Origin: Candidatus Intricatilinea gracilis
GTDB taxonomy: Bacteria > Pseudomonadota > Gammaproteobacteria > Burkholderiales > Burkholderiaceae_C
Assembly: GCA_016702605.1 (NCBI GenBank)
Contig: JADJDQ010000001.1
Coordinates: 744,001 to 808,000 of the forward strand
Direction: 5' to 3'
DNA length: 64,000 nucleotides
Below, in pieces: positions 55,181 to 63,394 of this stretch (the first letter of the stretch is position 1; each line of letters starts with the position of its first letter). The notes beneath the pieces were generated by a model that saw nothing but the letters and a program-made list of their open reading frames with translations, did not search any database and was not told where the DNA came from. The translations under genes and the position numbers were made by a program.

Positions 55181-55198
55181 CAGGCTACAAAAAGCCTG
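55181..55198. promoter_or_regulatory. Inverted repeat between the regulator and Spy-like genes
   Basis: CAGGCT-ACAAAA-AGCCTG is a perfect 6-base inverted repeat in the 181-base divergent gap, about 85 bases before the Spy-like start. It could be an operator or a transcript hairpin; OmpR-type proteins usually prefer direct repeats, so this remains open. Confidence 0.3.
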
Positions 55199-55282
55199 AT
55201 TCATGACACGCTGGGCTTACGAAGACGCGCTGCAATGCACTCAACCCGAAGCACGGGCTTCACCCAACCGAAGGAACTCACC

Positions 55283-55891
55283 ATGAACCGCCTCCAGAAG
55301 ATTGTTGCCGGCAGCACTGTTGCCCTCACCCTCATCGCCGCCACCACCGTGTTTGCCGCCGGCCCCGACGGCACCTGCGACCACGGCGGCCCCGGCATGG
55401 GCATGATGGGCGGCGAACGCCACGGCGCCATGCACGACCGCATGATGGCCAAACACGGCGGCCCTGGCGGCGGCCAGATGGGTGGGCAGATGGGCGCCCA
55501 GATGGGTGAACAACGCCTGGCCCAGTTCAAGACCGAACTCAAGCTCACCGCTGCGCAAGAGCCGGCGTGGCAAGCCTTCAGCGCCAAGGCCAAGGAACAG
55601 ATGGCCAGCATGAAGGACATGAAGCAGTCCAAGGCCGACGACGCCAAACTCAGCGCCCCCGACCGCATGGACCAGCACCTGGCCCAGATGACCAAACGCA
55701 TGGCCGGCATGCAGACCATGAACGCCGCGGTCAAGGATCTGTACGCCGTGCTCACGCCCGAACAACGCACCGCCGCCGACCAGCACTTCAGCCACATGAT
55801 GGGCGGCCACCGTGGCGGCGGCCACCACATGGGCGGCCCCGGCCGCGACGGCAAGGGCCCGATGGGCGGCCCCGGCACGACACCCGGCTGA
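55283..55891 (+). CDS. Spy/CpxP-like LTxxQ-motif periplasmic protein
   Basis: 202 residues from the ATG at 55283 (AAGGA six to eight bases upstream). Signal peptide VAGSTVALTLIAATTVFAA. The mature protein is rich in Met, His, Gly and Gln at both ends (MGMMGGERHGAMHDRMMAKHG; GGHRGGGHHMGG), with helices LAQFKTELKLTAAQEPAWQAF and LYAVLTPEQRTAADQHF, which carry the LTxxQ pattern. Relatives are envelope-stress chaperones, and the Met/His clusters suggest metal binding. Likely controlled by the divergent two-component system. Confidence 0.85.
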   Translation: MNRLQKIVAGSTVALTLIAATTVFAAGPDGTCDHGGPGMGMMGGERHGAMHDRMMAKHGGPGGGQMGGQMGAQMGEQRLAQFKTELKLTAAQEPAWQAFSAKAKEQMASMKDMKQSKADDAKLSAPDRMDQHLAQMTKRMAGMQTMNAAVKDLYAVLTPEQRTAADQHFSHMMGGHRGGGHHMGGPGRDGKGPMGGPGTTPG

Positions 55892-55963
55892 TCGTCGGAT
55901 AACCCCGACCCGGCGACGTCCGTCCGGCCCCCGCCAGAACGTCGCCCCCTACACTCGCACCAT

Positions 55964-55994
55964 CCGCCGCCCTACCCGGGGCGGCGGATTTTTC
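55964..55994 (+). terminator. Intrinsic terminator after the Spy-like gene
   Basis: CCGCCGCCC - TACCC - GGGGCGGCGG followed by ATTTTT; a GC-only stem of nine pairs and a short T run, about 75 bases past the stop at 55891. The remaining bases up to 56219 hold no gene I can support. Confidence 0.85.
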
Positions 55995-56219
55995 TCGTCT
56001 TGCCTCGCCTGTTTGCCTGTCGGGCAAGGCGTGGTGATCACCCCGGCGACGCCCCGGCACACCCCACGTGCCCCGCAACCGCACCAGCCACCTCGCACCG
56101 CGGCGAGGCCGTGATCACCCCGCCCTGCCCACGCTCACATCCCGGTGCCGCACTTCGCCCAGTAGTTTGAAGATGTGGCAGCGCCCGGCCCCCCGCCCGG
56201 CGCCGCGAGGAGGCCCGCC

Positions 56220-56945
56220 ATGCCGGGTTATCAGACCAAGCTCGAACAAGTGGCCGTGGCCGGCGTGGCCGACGTCCACATCCGCTCGCTGCTCGACCGC
56301 CAGCAATACGCCGACCCGCAAGGCGCCGCCGCAGCCCTGGGCATCTCGTCCGCCGCCTGGCCCCTGTTCGGCCTGGTCTGGCCCTCGGCCCGCCAGCTCG
56401 CCGCCGTGGTGGCGCAGCGCCCGGTGGACGACAACGAACGCATCCTCGAAATCGGCTGCGGCCTGGCCCTGGCCAGCCTGGTCTGCCACCGCCGCGGCTC
56501 GCAGGTCACAGCCAGCGACTGCCATCCCCTGGCAGGCGCCTTTCTGCTAGAAAACGTGCGCCTCAACGACATGGCCCCGCTGCCCTACCGCCACGGCGAC
56601 TGGGGCGCCCCCCAACTCGCCGAACTCGCCCCGCTATGCGCCCAGGGCCCGCGCCTGCAAGGCCGCTACGAACTCATCATGGGCAGCGACGTGCTCTACG
56701 AACGCGACGACGGCGGCGTCCTCGCCACCTTCATCTCACGCCACGCCGCCGAAGCCAGCGAAGTCCTCATCGTCGACCCCAACCGCGCCAACCGCGCGCC
56801 GTTTCATCGGCGCATGGCGGCGTTGGGGTATGAGTTGACGGAGACGATGTTGGTGGTGGCGGGGGTGGAGGGGGAGTTGGCTTGGCGGGGGAGGGTGTTG
56901 CATTACAGGCGGGGTAGCGTGCTTCCGTCGCTCGACATCGACTAG
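56220..56945 (+). CDS. Class I SAM-dependent methyltransferase
   Basis: 241 residues from the ATG at 56220 with GAGGAGG seven bases before. Motif I ILEIGCGLALASLVCHRRG, then VTASDCHPLAGAFLLENVRLND, LIMGSDVLYER and VLIVDPNRANRAPFHRRM, which is the arrangement of the protein-lysine/NNMT-like methyltransferase group. Target unknown. Third-position use becomes more G-rich in the last 150 bases. Confidence 0.85.
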   Translation: MPGYQTKLEQVAVAGVADVHIRSLLDRQQYADPQGAAAALGISSAAWPLFGLVWPSARQLAAVVAQRPVDDNERILEIGCGLALASLVCHRRGSQVTASDCHPLAGAFLLENVRLNDMAPLPYRHGDWGAPQLAELAPLCAQGPRLQGRYELIMGSDVLYERDDGGVLATFISRHAAEASEVLIVDPNRANRAPFHRRMAALGYELTETMLVVAGVEGELAWRGRVLHYRRGSVLPSLDID

Positions 56946-56968
56946 ACGCCGACCATCTGCCACGCAAC

Positions 56969-57277
56969 TCAACTGTCTGGCTTGTCTTGTACTTGCTTTC
57001 GGATCTTGTTGATGAGAGATCGCCAACGTTTCAGGGTGCTCATATTCGGTGGAAGTTCGGTTCCATTTCGCCAGAGTCGCTGTTCGAAAAACAAGCAAGT
57101 TCTCAGGCCGGTCAAATTTCCATGAGCTTTGGCGGCCGCTACTTCTGCGCATCGCTCAAAAGACCCCCAGTACTCATATCCGTCAAACGTCAAAGCAAAG
57201 TCGAGTATCTCAATCCAACCCGCTTCGGGTCCAGGAATATTTTGGAGGACCAGATCTTCGTTCGATATGTGCTGCAT
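56969..57277 (-). CDS. Hypothetical protein, probable immunity partner of the nuclease gene
   Basis: About 102 residues from MQHISNEDLVLQNIPG at 57277 with AAGGA eight bases upstream. No known motif; acidic start, Trp- and Phe-containing core (FALTFDGYEYWGSFERCAEVA) and a basic tail (KRWRSLINKIRKQ). It directly follows the nuclease-like gene on the same strand, the usual place for an immunity protein. The base composition is less GC-rich than the flanks. Confidence 0.6.
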   Translation of the reverse strand: MQHISNEDLVLQNIPGPEAGWIEILDFALTFDGYEYWGSFERCAEVAAAKAHGNLTGLRTCLFFEQRLWRNGTELPPNMSTLKRWRSLINKIRKQVQDKPDS

Positions 57278-57374
57278 GGCGTGTTCCTTTGCATGGAACG
57301 GTAGAAGCTCGGACGGTAAATCGCAGACAGACCAATTGGCAGTAATCCTTTCTGCGTGACCCCTTGGCGTATTT

Positions 57375-58034
57375 CTAGACCCGGTTGTCAAATATCTCGA
57401 CACGCAAAGGTTGACCCATCAGGCACAGTCCAACTTCCAGGAAGTCAGGGGTCGTAGATTCATGCAAATAGATGGCTCGATGAAAGAAGAATGCGCCTGG
57501 GTTCAGTTGTGCAGTTCTCTCCAAAAGCCGGTAGCGCTTTCCAGCGTCGGACCATCCACGGTTTAGATCGCGACGTTGGGGAAACACATTTGTCTCACCA
57601 GCGATCACCGCACCACCCACAGAGTGTGCAATGAAGTGACCTTTGTCTCGCTCGGATCCGAATGCCTCACCTGTCTTTCCCATCCAACCTCTGAGTCGAC
57701 GATCGTCAACGCCTCGATCCCCTTCAGCGGTTCTTGAAAGGCCATATGCAGCAAAGGTGCGCATATAGACTCCGGGCGGTTGCTGCCCGCGCCCATCGCC
57801 GTGATCGGCGCCCTCGAGGTCTACAAGAAACGCGAACTCGTTCGACCACATTTCAGTTATGTTGGTCAACCTGCCGGACTGTTTTCGATAAGCAGCGATC
57901 CATGCGGTGCTCAACCGATTCAAGAAGTCGGACCGCGGCGCGGGCAATCCGTTGCATGAGAGTTCTTCGGCAAGCGACCGGTAGTCAACACATGAGTCCG
58001 GCGGCAGCAAGGTTGCGTTCAAAATATTAACCAT
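57375..58034 (-). CDS. DNA/RNA non-specific endonuclease-like protein (toxin candidate)
   Basis: 219 residues. The C-terminal half contains DKGHFIAHSVGGA, NVFPQRRDLNRGWSDAGKRYRLLER, GAFFFHRAIYLHESTTPDFLEVG, the arrangement of the His-Asn-metal nuclease family (DRGH-type motif with an Asn in the NVFPQ stretch). The N-terminal 100 residues are not recognised and there is no signal peptide or secretion domain, so it could be a detached toxin cassette of a larger polymorphic toxin or an intracellular enzyme. A small gene follows that may give protection. Confidence 0.72.
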   Translation of the reverse strand: MVNILNATLLPPDSCVDYRSLAEELSCNGLPAPRSDFLNRLSTAWIAAYRKQSGRLTNITEMWSNEFAFLVDLEGADHGDGRGQQPPGVYMRTFAAYGLSRTAEGDRGVDDRRLRGWMGKTGEAFGSERDKGHFIAHSVGGAVIAGETNVFPQRRDLNRGWSDAGKRYRLLERTAQLNPGAFFFHRAIYLHESTTPDFLEVGLCLMGQPLRVEIFDNRV

Positions 58035-58039
58035 AGCGT

Positions 58040-58485
58040 CTACTTGATTATGTATGGTTTGCCGGTTGATTGGCCCAAACGGAGCCTGTTCGGCGGAACA
58101 TCAAGATGTTTGAAGTGAGGGGGCCAGCCCACGATACTGTTCAAGATCGGGCATCCACACGCCCGCTTTTCCGAATGCTCGATGCCCGGTGGCAGCCCGA
58201 GCCAAGCATGCATACGCTCTTCGTAGACCGAGAACGCGGGAACGGGGAAGCCTGGATCGGCAAAGGCTCCCACGGGTACAGCGATATTCTCTTCGTCGCA
58301 ACCCTCGACCGAATAGTGAACCGTTGCCCCGCGCTTCTGGGGTTCATGGGATCAGGTCTTGTCTTCTTCTTGAGGACAACAACCCAACTTGCATTGGGAA
58401 TCACTCGACTGTCCAGAATAAGGTCCCAATCATCTCGAATGGGCCAAAATGAGATTTTGGCCCCGCAGCAACCATATAGCGAAAG
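58040..58485 (-). pseudogene. Decayed gene upstream of the nuclease, frame broken near 58338
   Basis: Two frames give protein-like text: from about 58485 WPIRDDWDLILDSRVIPNASWVVVLKKK..DPMNP, then in another frame KRGATVHYSVEG, ENIAVPVGAFADPGFPVPAF and YEERMHAWLGLPPG to a stop at 58040. Adding one C in the CCCC run near 58338 joins them. No start codon is found for the first part, so the gene is also cut at its 5' end. The family is not known to me. Confidence 0.35.
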
Positions 58486-58585
58486 TCAATCAACTACAAT
58501 ACGAAACACTACTTTCTGCACTGAACCAACGGTTATATCAAGAATAGGTACGCCACAACACCTATTTGAACACCTGAGTTCTAGG

Positions 58586-59380
58586 TTACGCAGCACCATT
58601 TTGTGCTCCTTGAACATAAAACTGGACGTAGGGAGGATGACCTTCAGGTGGCGGTGTGCTCGGTTCGTGAATCAACTGAATCTTCGCGCATTGCTCGTGG
58701 TGGTGAATCTTGTCCGGATTGAAGATGTCCCTGTACTGAAGGTAGGCCCAGACATGGACTTCCGCTCTGCGCTCCCAACAATCAACCAAGTCGGCGATAG
58801 AGACGGTAAGATAGGCACTTCGACCGGTGCCACGTGGACCCAAAACCGCAGATGCGCTAAGGAAGCCCGGATCAGGAGAGAAGACAGGGGGCTGAGGGGA
58901 CGCGCCTCTAACGACTTGTGACCGAATGGTCATACAGACGTCAAGTGCGGGTGTCGGCCCCACGTTTTCTACCTCGGCGAACACGACATACTCTTTGAGC
59001 TTGTCGTCCCACATGTGTGGTCCGCAGCTAAACCCCTTCCAGAATACGAATGCGCGCTGTGAATTTGAAAGTGCCTGAGCAGAAATATCCGCGCTTCTTT
59101 GCGCGGCGTTCGCTGATTGTTCTGCAGTAGCTAACGCACGTTCAGTGTGCTTCTTTTGCTGATCAGCGTTAGCCTTGGCGTCCTCTGAAAGGCGGACGGT
59201 TGCGCGCCACATTCTTGCTGTGTAGATCATCAGCCCGAGCGTAAATATGGCAAGGGCCGCCGTAAGGTAGACGAGCCACCATTCGCTGCTCAGGTAATTG
59301 GGTTCAGCAATTGATTCTGTGGCATAAGCCGTTCCGCACAAAAACGCAAGCAGCAGAGTTTGGGTTCGATTTTTCAACAT
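58586..59380 (-). CDS. Hypothetical membrane protein with coiled coil
   Basis: 264 residues. A short signal-like segment (LLLAFLCGTAYATES), one membrane helix LVYLTAALAIFTLGLMIYTARMW, then a heptad-like helix of about 55 residues (LSEDAKANADQQKKHTERAL...AQRSADISAQAL). A soluble beta-rich domain (AFVFWKGFSCGP, VFAEVENVGPTPALDV, VHVWAYLQYRDIF) completes it. Typical of accessory islands; function unknown. Confidence 0.7.
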   Translation of the reverse strand: MLKNRTQTLLLAFLCGTAYATESIAEPNYLSSEWWLVYLTAALAIFTLGLMIYTARMWRATVRLSEDAKANADQQKKHTERALATAEQSANAAQRSADISAQALSNSQRAFVFWKGFSCGPHMWDDKLKEYVVFAEVENVGPTPALDVCMTIRSQVVRGASPQPPVFSPDPGFLSASAVLGPRGTGRSAYLTVSIADLVDCWERRAEVHVWAYLQYRDIFNPDKIHHHEQCAKIQLIHEPSTPPPEGHPPYVQFYVQGAQNGAA

Positions 59381-59648
59381 TTGTCCGTCCGAAGATATGG
59401 CCTAACCTTGTATTGATGTGAGCTAGCAGATACCCCGAGTGTGAACAGGCGTACCAGTAATAATGGCAAATAACTCAGTGACTATTCCTCTCTATCAATG
59501 TGTGGTTGCCAACCTGCCAAGAGCGCAGGCATAGCACCGTCGCTTGGAAGTGGCAGGTCAGCCGTATTTGGCCGAATTCAACCGCCTTTTGCCGATTTCG
59601 GCAATCCTCGCGGTCAGCGTCGCGCCGATCTCGCCCCGCCCCCACCTG

Positions 59649-59837
59649 TCACGGCCTGGGCACATCGGCCAGCCTGCGGCCGGGCTCATCGCGGTAGCGA
59701 ACCGGCAGCAGTTCCACCACCTGGATTCGGTCGACGCGAAAGCTCCGAAACGCTTCGTGCGATTCGCACCACGCCGCCAGCGTCCACACCTAGCCCCAGG
59801 AGAAACAGCCGAGGGGGTGGTCGGTGCGCTAGACCGA
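59649..59837 (-). pseudogene. Remnant of a WYL-domain (YafY-type) transcription regulator
   Basis: One frame reads RTDHPLGCFSWG, then a TAG stop (codon 59790-59792), then VWTLAAWCESHEAFRSFRVDRIQVVELLPVRYRDEPGRR and a stop at 59649. This is the end of a WYL domain, with the usual Lys or Arg before VWTLAAWCE replaced by the stop. The rest of the gene is missing upstream, where brnA begins. Confidence 0.7.
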
Positions 59838-60128
59838 CCCCTTGGCGCGAGTGGCGGGGCCTTTTGCCAGGCGCTCGGCCATGCGGGTTTGCCAACCTGG
59901 CCCGGTGGCGCGCCAGCGTTCGATCACCTCGGGGGGCAGGCGTAGGCTGATCAGTTGGCGCGGGTTGTCCGAGCGAGGGCGCCCGCCCTTGTTGACGACG
60001 GCTCGGGCGAGCATGTCGTCGGTGAGTTCCGGGAGTTCCTTGTACTCGTGGGGCTTGACCTGATGGGCGTCCACGCGGGTCAGGTCAGAGCCCAAAGTAC
60101 GGGGCGAGGCGAGCTTGCTCACGGGCAT
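59829..60128 (-). CDS. brnA: BrnA-type antitoxin
   Basis: 99 residues from MPVSKLASPRTLGSD at 60128, with AAAGG just upstream and a 44-base overlap with brnT. Ends with a ribbon-helix-helix domain: ELTDDMLARAVVNKGGRPRSDNPRQLISLRLPPEVIERWRATGPGWQTRMAERL. In known pairs BrnA binds its own promoter and neutralises the BrnT ribonuclease. The gene looks intact although its toxin does not. Confidence 0.88.
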   Translation of the reverse strand: MPVSKLASPRTLGSDLTRVDAHQVKPHEYKELPELTDDMLARAVVNKGGRPRSDNPRQLISLRLPPEVIERWRATGPGWQTRMAERLAKGPATRAKGSV

Positions 60129-60360
60129 TGGCCTTTCGCATGCTGAACACGTGGCGAACCGCGCCACGCGGTGTGTACCCAACGACCACCAGCCGACCTT
60201 GCAGGCGGCCGAAGCACAGGATTCGGCGTTCGCCAGAGTCCTTGCGGGTGTCTTCGATCTCGATCGTCGTGCCTTCAAGAACGAGCGAGGCATCTTCGAA
60301 GTCGGGGCCCCGTTCGACGAGCGCCTTGGCTCGCTAGGCTGAATCAAAGCTCAGGCGCAT
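60085..60360 (-). pseudogene. brnT: BrnT-type toxin interrupted by an amber codon
   Basis: From the ATG at 60360 the frame reads MRLSFDSA, a TAG at 60334-60336, then RAKALVERGPDFEDASLVLEG, TRKDSGERRILCFGRL, GRLVVVGYTPRGAVRHVFSMRKANAREQ to a stop at 60085 (91 codons). These are BrnT marks (FEDA, GERR, YTPRG..R..S.RKA). The stop falls in the first helix, in a Lys/Arg-rich stretch where a Lys codon AAG is expected. No good downstream start exists, so the toxin is probably dead. Confidence 0.78.
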
Positions 60361-60613
60361 CGGGATATCGTATCTACGGAAATCGTCCGGGCCAAGCCGA
60401 TCGGCTCGAGGTGTCTTCTACGCGGACCGGCAAGTGAAGGGGCCCCGCGCGCCAGGCTCACCGCGGCGCGTTGGGGTTCGAGTGATCGCAGGTGGGCATG
60501 CCAGCGCTCGGCCGGGGCGGGGAAAGCACAGGCCCACGCATCGGGACCGCGCACTAAGATGAATCGAGGTCAGGCGGTCTGTCTGGCCGGGGGCGTCGCA
60601 GGAGACATGGCCG

Positions 60614-62155
60614 ATGAGCGCTGACATCACCCTGCCCTGGTGGGTGTTCTGGCCGATGGCGCTGCTGGCGGCGTGGGCGGCGGGGGTGATGTTGCTGGCG
60701 CCGTCGTTGCGGTGGTTCTTCAGGCGGCGCATCAACCGGGTGATTGCGCAGATCAGCACGCGGCTCGAGGTGGATCTGCCGTCGTTCAAGCTGACGCGGC
60801 GCCAGGTGTTGATCGACCGGCTGTTTCACGACGACAAGGTGCAGGCGGCTGCCGCAGCCCATGCGCGGGCCAGTGGCTCGGCGTTGCCCGAGGTGTGGCG
60901 GCAGGTGGACCGGTATGCGCGCGAGATCGTGCCGTCGTTCAACGCCTACATCTACTACCGCGTGGGGTATGCGCTGGCGCGTGCGGCGGCGCGGCTGCTC
61001 TACCGCGTGCGGGTGGGGTACGTGGACGAGGCGGCGCTGGCGGGTATCGACCGGCACTCGACGGTGGTGTTCGTGATGAACCACCGCAGCAACATGGACT
61101 ACGTGCTGGTGGCGTTTCTGGCGGCCGAGCGCGCCACCTTGTCGTTTGCCGTGGGTGAGTGGGCGCGCATCTGGCCGCTGCAGCAGCTGGTGAAGGCGAT
61201 GGGCGCGTTTTTCGTGCGGCGCAATTCGGGCAGTGCGCTGTACCGCGCGGTGTTGTCGCGTTACGTGCAGATGGCCACCGAGGCGGGTGTGACGCAGGCG
61301 GTCTTCCCCGAAGGCGGGCTCACCATCGACGGCAAGTTGCGCGAGCCGCGGCTGGGCCTGCTGGACTACATGCTCAAGGGTTACGACGAGCGTCCGGGCG
61401 AGGGGCGGCGCGATCTGGTGTTCATCCCCGTGGGGCTCAACTACGACCGGGTGCTCGAAGACCGCAGCCAGTTGCTCAAGCTGCATCCCGATCGGCCGCG
61501 GCTGCGTGGCTGGGCCGGGCGCTGGCAGGCGATACGCACGACGCTGGGTTTTGCCGGCGCCAACCTCGGCCTGGCGCTGAGTGGGCGCTGGCATCGGCTG
61601 GGTTATGCGTGCGTCAACTTCGGCACGCCCGTGTCGATGCGGGCCTGGACACGGGCGCACGGCGTGCACTTTCCGGCGCTGGATGACGAGCAACGCCGCA
61701 TGGCGGTGGCCGCACTGGGCCGCGAGTTGATGGATGCCATCGGCGCCGTGGTGCCGGTGCTGCCGGTGTCGCTGGTGGCCAGCGTGCTGCTGGCCGAGCC
61801 GACACGCGCCTGGTCGCTGCTGGACCTGAAGGCGGCCGCCCACCGGCGCATGGCGGAACTCGCCACCCGCGGCGCACGCCTGTACCTGCCGCGCCAGGAC
61901 CACGACTACGCCCTGGACGTGGGCCTGCGCATGTTGATGCTGCGCCATGTGGTGGTGGCGGACGACAGCGTCGACGGCCTGTACCACGTGGCGCCGCGGC
62001 AGATGGAGCTGCTGGCGTATTACGCCCATGCCATTGCGCATCTGGACGGTGGGCCGGCGCCAGCCCAGGCCGGCAGCGATGCCGGCGGCAGCAGCACCAT
62101 CACCCCACCACCCGCCGGTGAGCCGGTGGCGCCGAGCCGCCTGGGTGCGGCCTGA
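60614..62155 (+). CDS. 1-Acyl-glycerol-3-phosphate acyltransferase / PlsB-like acyltransferase
   Basis: 513 residues; AGGAG lies about 9 bases before the ATG. An N-terminal membrane helix (VFWPMALLAAWAAGVMLLAP), then an acyltransferase core with the catalytic NHRSNMD (HxxxxD, about 155), AMGAFFVRRNSG and the FPEGGLTIDG acceptor motif, followed by FIPVGLNYDRV. The C-terminal 150 residues are Ala/Leu-rich helices. Acylates glycerol phosphate or lysophosphatidate at the inner membrane. The DHAPAT-like size suggests a PlsB-type relative. Confidence 0.87.
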   Translation: MSADITLPWWVFWPMALLAAWAAGVMLLAPSLRWFFRRRINRVIAQISTRLEVDLPSFKLTRRQVLIDRLFHDDKVQAAAAAHARASGSALPEVWRQVDRYAREIVPSFNAYIYYRVGYALARAAARLLYRVRVGYVDEAALAGIDRHSTVVFVMNHRSNMDYVLVAFLAAERATLSFAVGEWARIWPLQQLVKAMGAFFVRRNSGSALYRAVLSRYVQMATEAGVTQAVFPEGGLTIDGKLREPRLGLLDYMLKGYDERPGEGRRDLVFIPVGLNYDRVLEDRSQLLKLHPDRPRLRGWAGRWQAIRTTLGFAGANLGLALSGRWHRLGYACVNFGTPVSMRAWTRAHGVHFPALDDEQRRMAVAALGRELMDAIGAVVPVLPVSLVASVLLAEPTRAWSLLDLKAAAHRRMAELATRGARLYLPRQDHDYALDVGLRMLMLRHVVVADDSVDGLYHVAPRQMELLAYYAHAIAHLDGGPAPAQAGSDAGGSSTITPPPAGEPVAPSRLGAA

Positions 62156-62308
62156 GGCCCGGGCCGACCTTCATGGAAGTTTCATGACCGCTGCGCTAGG
62201 ATGAAACGCGCATTTCGTCACGCTGCGGCGCGCGGCTGGCCGGCCTTCAGGAGGAGACCGGCCCGACCTGCCGGCCCGCGACCCGATCACAACGAGGAGA
62301 GCCCACCG

Positions 62309-63373
62309 ATGAAGACCTTGAACACCCTGATCGCCGCCGGCCTGCTGGCCCTGGGCCTGAGCGCGCCCGCCGCAGCACAGGAAAAGCTGCGCCTGCTGAC
62401 CTGGTCCGACTACGTGCCGGCCGACGTGCTGGCGCAGTTCAAGAAGGAGACGGGCATCGACGTCGAGGTGACGCTGTCGAACAACGAGGAGATGATCTCC
62501 AAGCTGCGCGCCACCGGGGGCGCGGGCTTCGATCTGGCCCAGCCGTCACAAGACCGCATCACCGGGCCGCAGCAGGAGTTCGGCATCTACAAGCCGATGG
62601 ACCTCGGCAAGATCAAGGGCGAGCTGTTCATCCCCTCGATGCTCGAAGCCACCAAGAAGAACACCACACTGGCCGGCAAGGTCTACGGCCTGCCGCACAT
62701 CTGGGGCACCGATGGCCTGGTGGTCAACACCAAGCTGGCCAAGATGGCCGACTACCCCGACCTGTGCAAGGCCGAGTTCAAGGGCAAGACCGCCATGCGG
62801 CTCAAGCGCCCGACGCTGCTGGCCTTTGCCTTCGCTTCGGGCAAGGACCCGTTTGCCCTCTACAACAACCCCAAGGCCTACACCGCGCTGATGGAGGAGG
62901 TGGGCAAGACACTCACGGCCTGCAAGGGCAACCTGAAGTTCTTCTGGGACAACAAGGACCAGCTGCTCAACGGCATGCGCACCGAAGAGATCGTCGGCGC
63001 GATGATGTGGGATACCGGCGGCTGGAAACTCAACAGCGAAAAACCCGAGATCCAGTTCATCGCGCCGAAGTCCGGCGCGCTGGGCTGGATCGACACCTAC
63101 GCCATCCCGGCCAAGGGCCGCAACGACGCGGCGGCCTACGCCTGGATCAACTTCAACATGCGCCCCGAGATCGCCGCCAAGGTGGGCGCCTCGGCCGGCA
63201 ACTTCACGGCATCCGCCGGTGCCGACAAGCTGGCCGATGCCAAGCTCAAGGCGCAGTTCGCCGCCAGCTTCCCCGAAGCCGCGCTCAAGAACGTGAAGTG
63301 GTACCCGGCCGTGCCCGCCGGCATGGAGGACATCGAAGGCAAGGTGCTCGACCGCATCAAGGCCGCCAACTAA
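62309..63373 (+). CDS. Polyamine-type ABC transporter substrate-binding protein (PotD/PotF-like)
   Basis: 354 residues from MKTLNTLIAAGLLALG at 62309 with GAGGAGA eight bases before. Signal peptide ends SAPAAAQ. Mature: LRLLTWSDYVPADVLAQFKKETGIDVEV, NNEEMISKLRATGGAGFDLAQPS, LPHIWGTDGLVVNTK, GAMMWDTGGW. WSDY near the N-terminus is typical of spermidine/putrescine binding proteins. The partner ATPase gene follows. Confidence 0.92.
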   Translation: MKTLNTLIAAGLLALGLSAPAAAQEKLRLLTWSDYVPADVLAQFKKETGIDVEVTLSNNEEMISKLRATGGAGFDLAQPSQDRITGPQQEFGIYKPMDLGKIKGELFIPSMLEATKKNTTLAGKVYGLPHIWGTDGLVVNTKLAKMADYPDLCKAEFKGKTAMRLKRPTLLAFAFASGKDPFALYNNPKAYTALMEEVGKTLTACKGNLKFFWDNKDQLLNGMRTEEIVGAMMWDTGGWKLNSEKPEIQFIAPKSGALGWIDTYAIPAKGRNDAAAYAWINFNMRPEIAAKVGASAGNFTASAGADKLADAKLKAQFAASFPEAALKNVKWYPAVPAGMEDIEGKVLDRIKAAN

Positions 63374-63394
63374 TCGGCGGCGGGCGTACAGCCG

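Noticed and set aside
59498..59950. 150-codon plus-strand frame in the decayed region
   Set aside because: Text is Arg/Pro/Gly-rich without features, and the minus strand shows WYL and BrnA protein instead.
56969..60360. Less GC-rich stretch as an integrated phage or transposon
   Set aside because: No integrase, transposase, tRNA or terminal repeats were found; called an accessory segment only.
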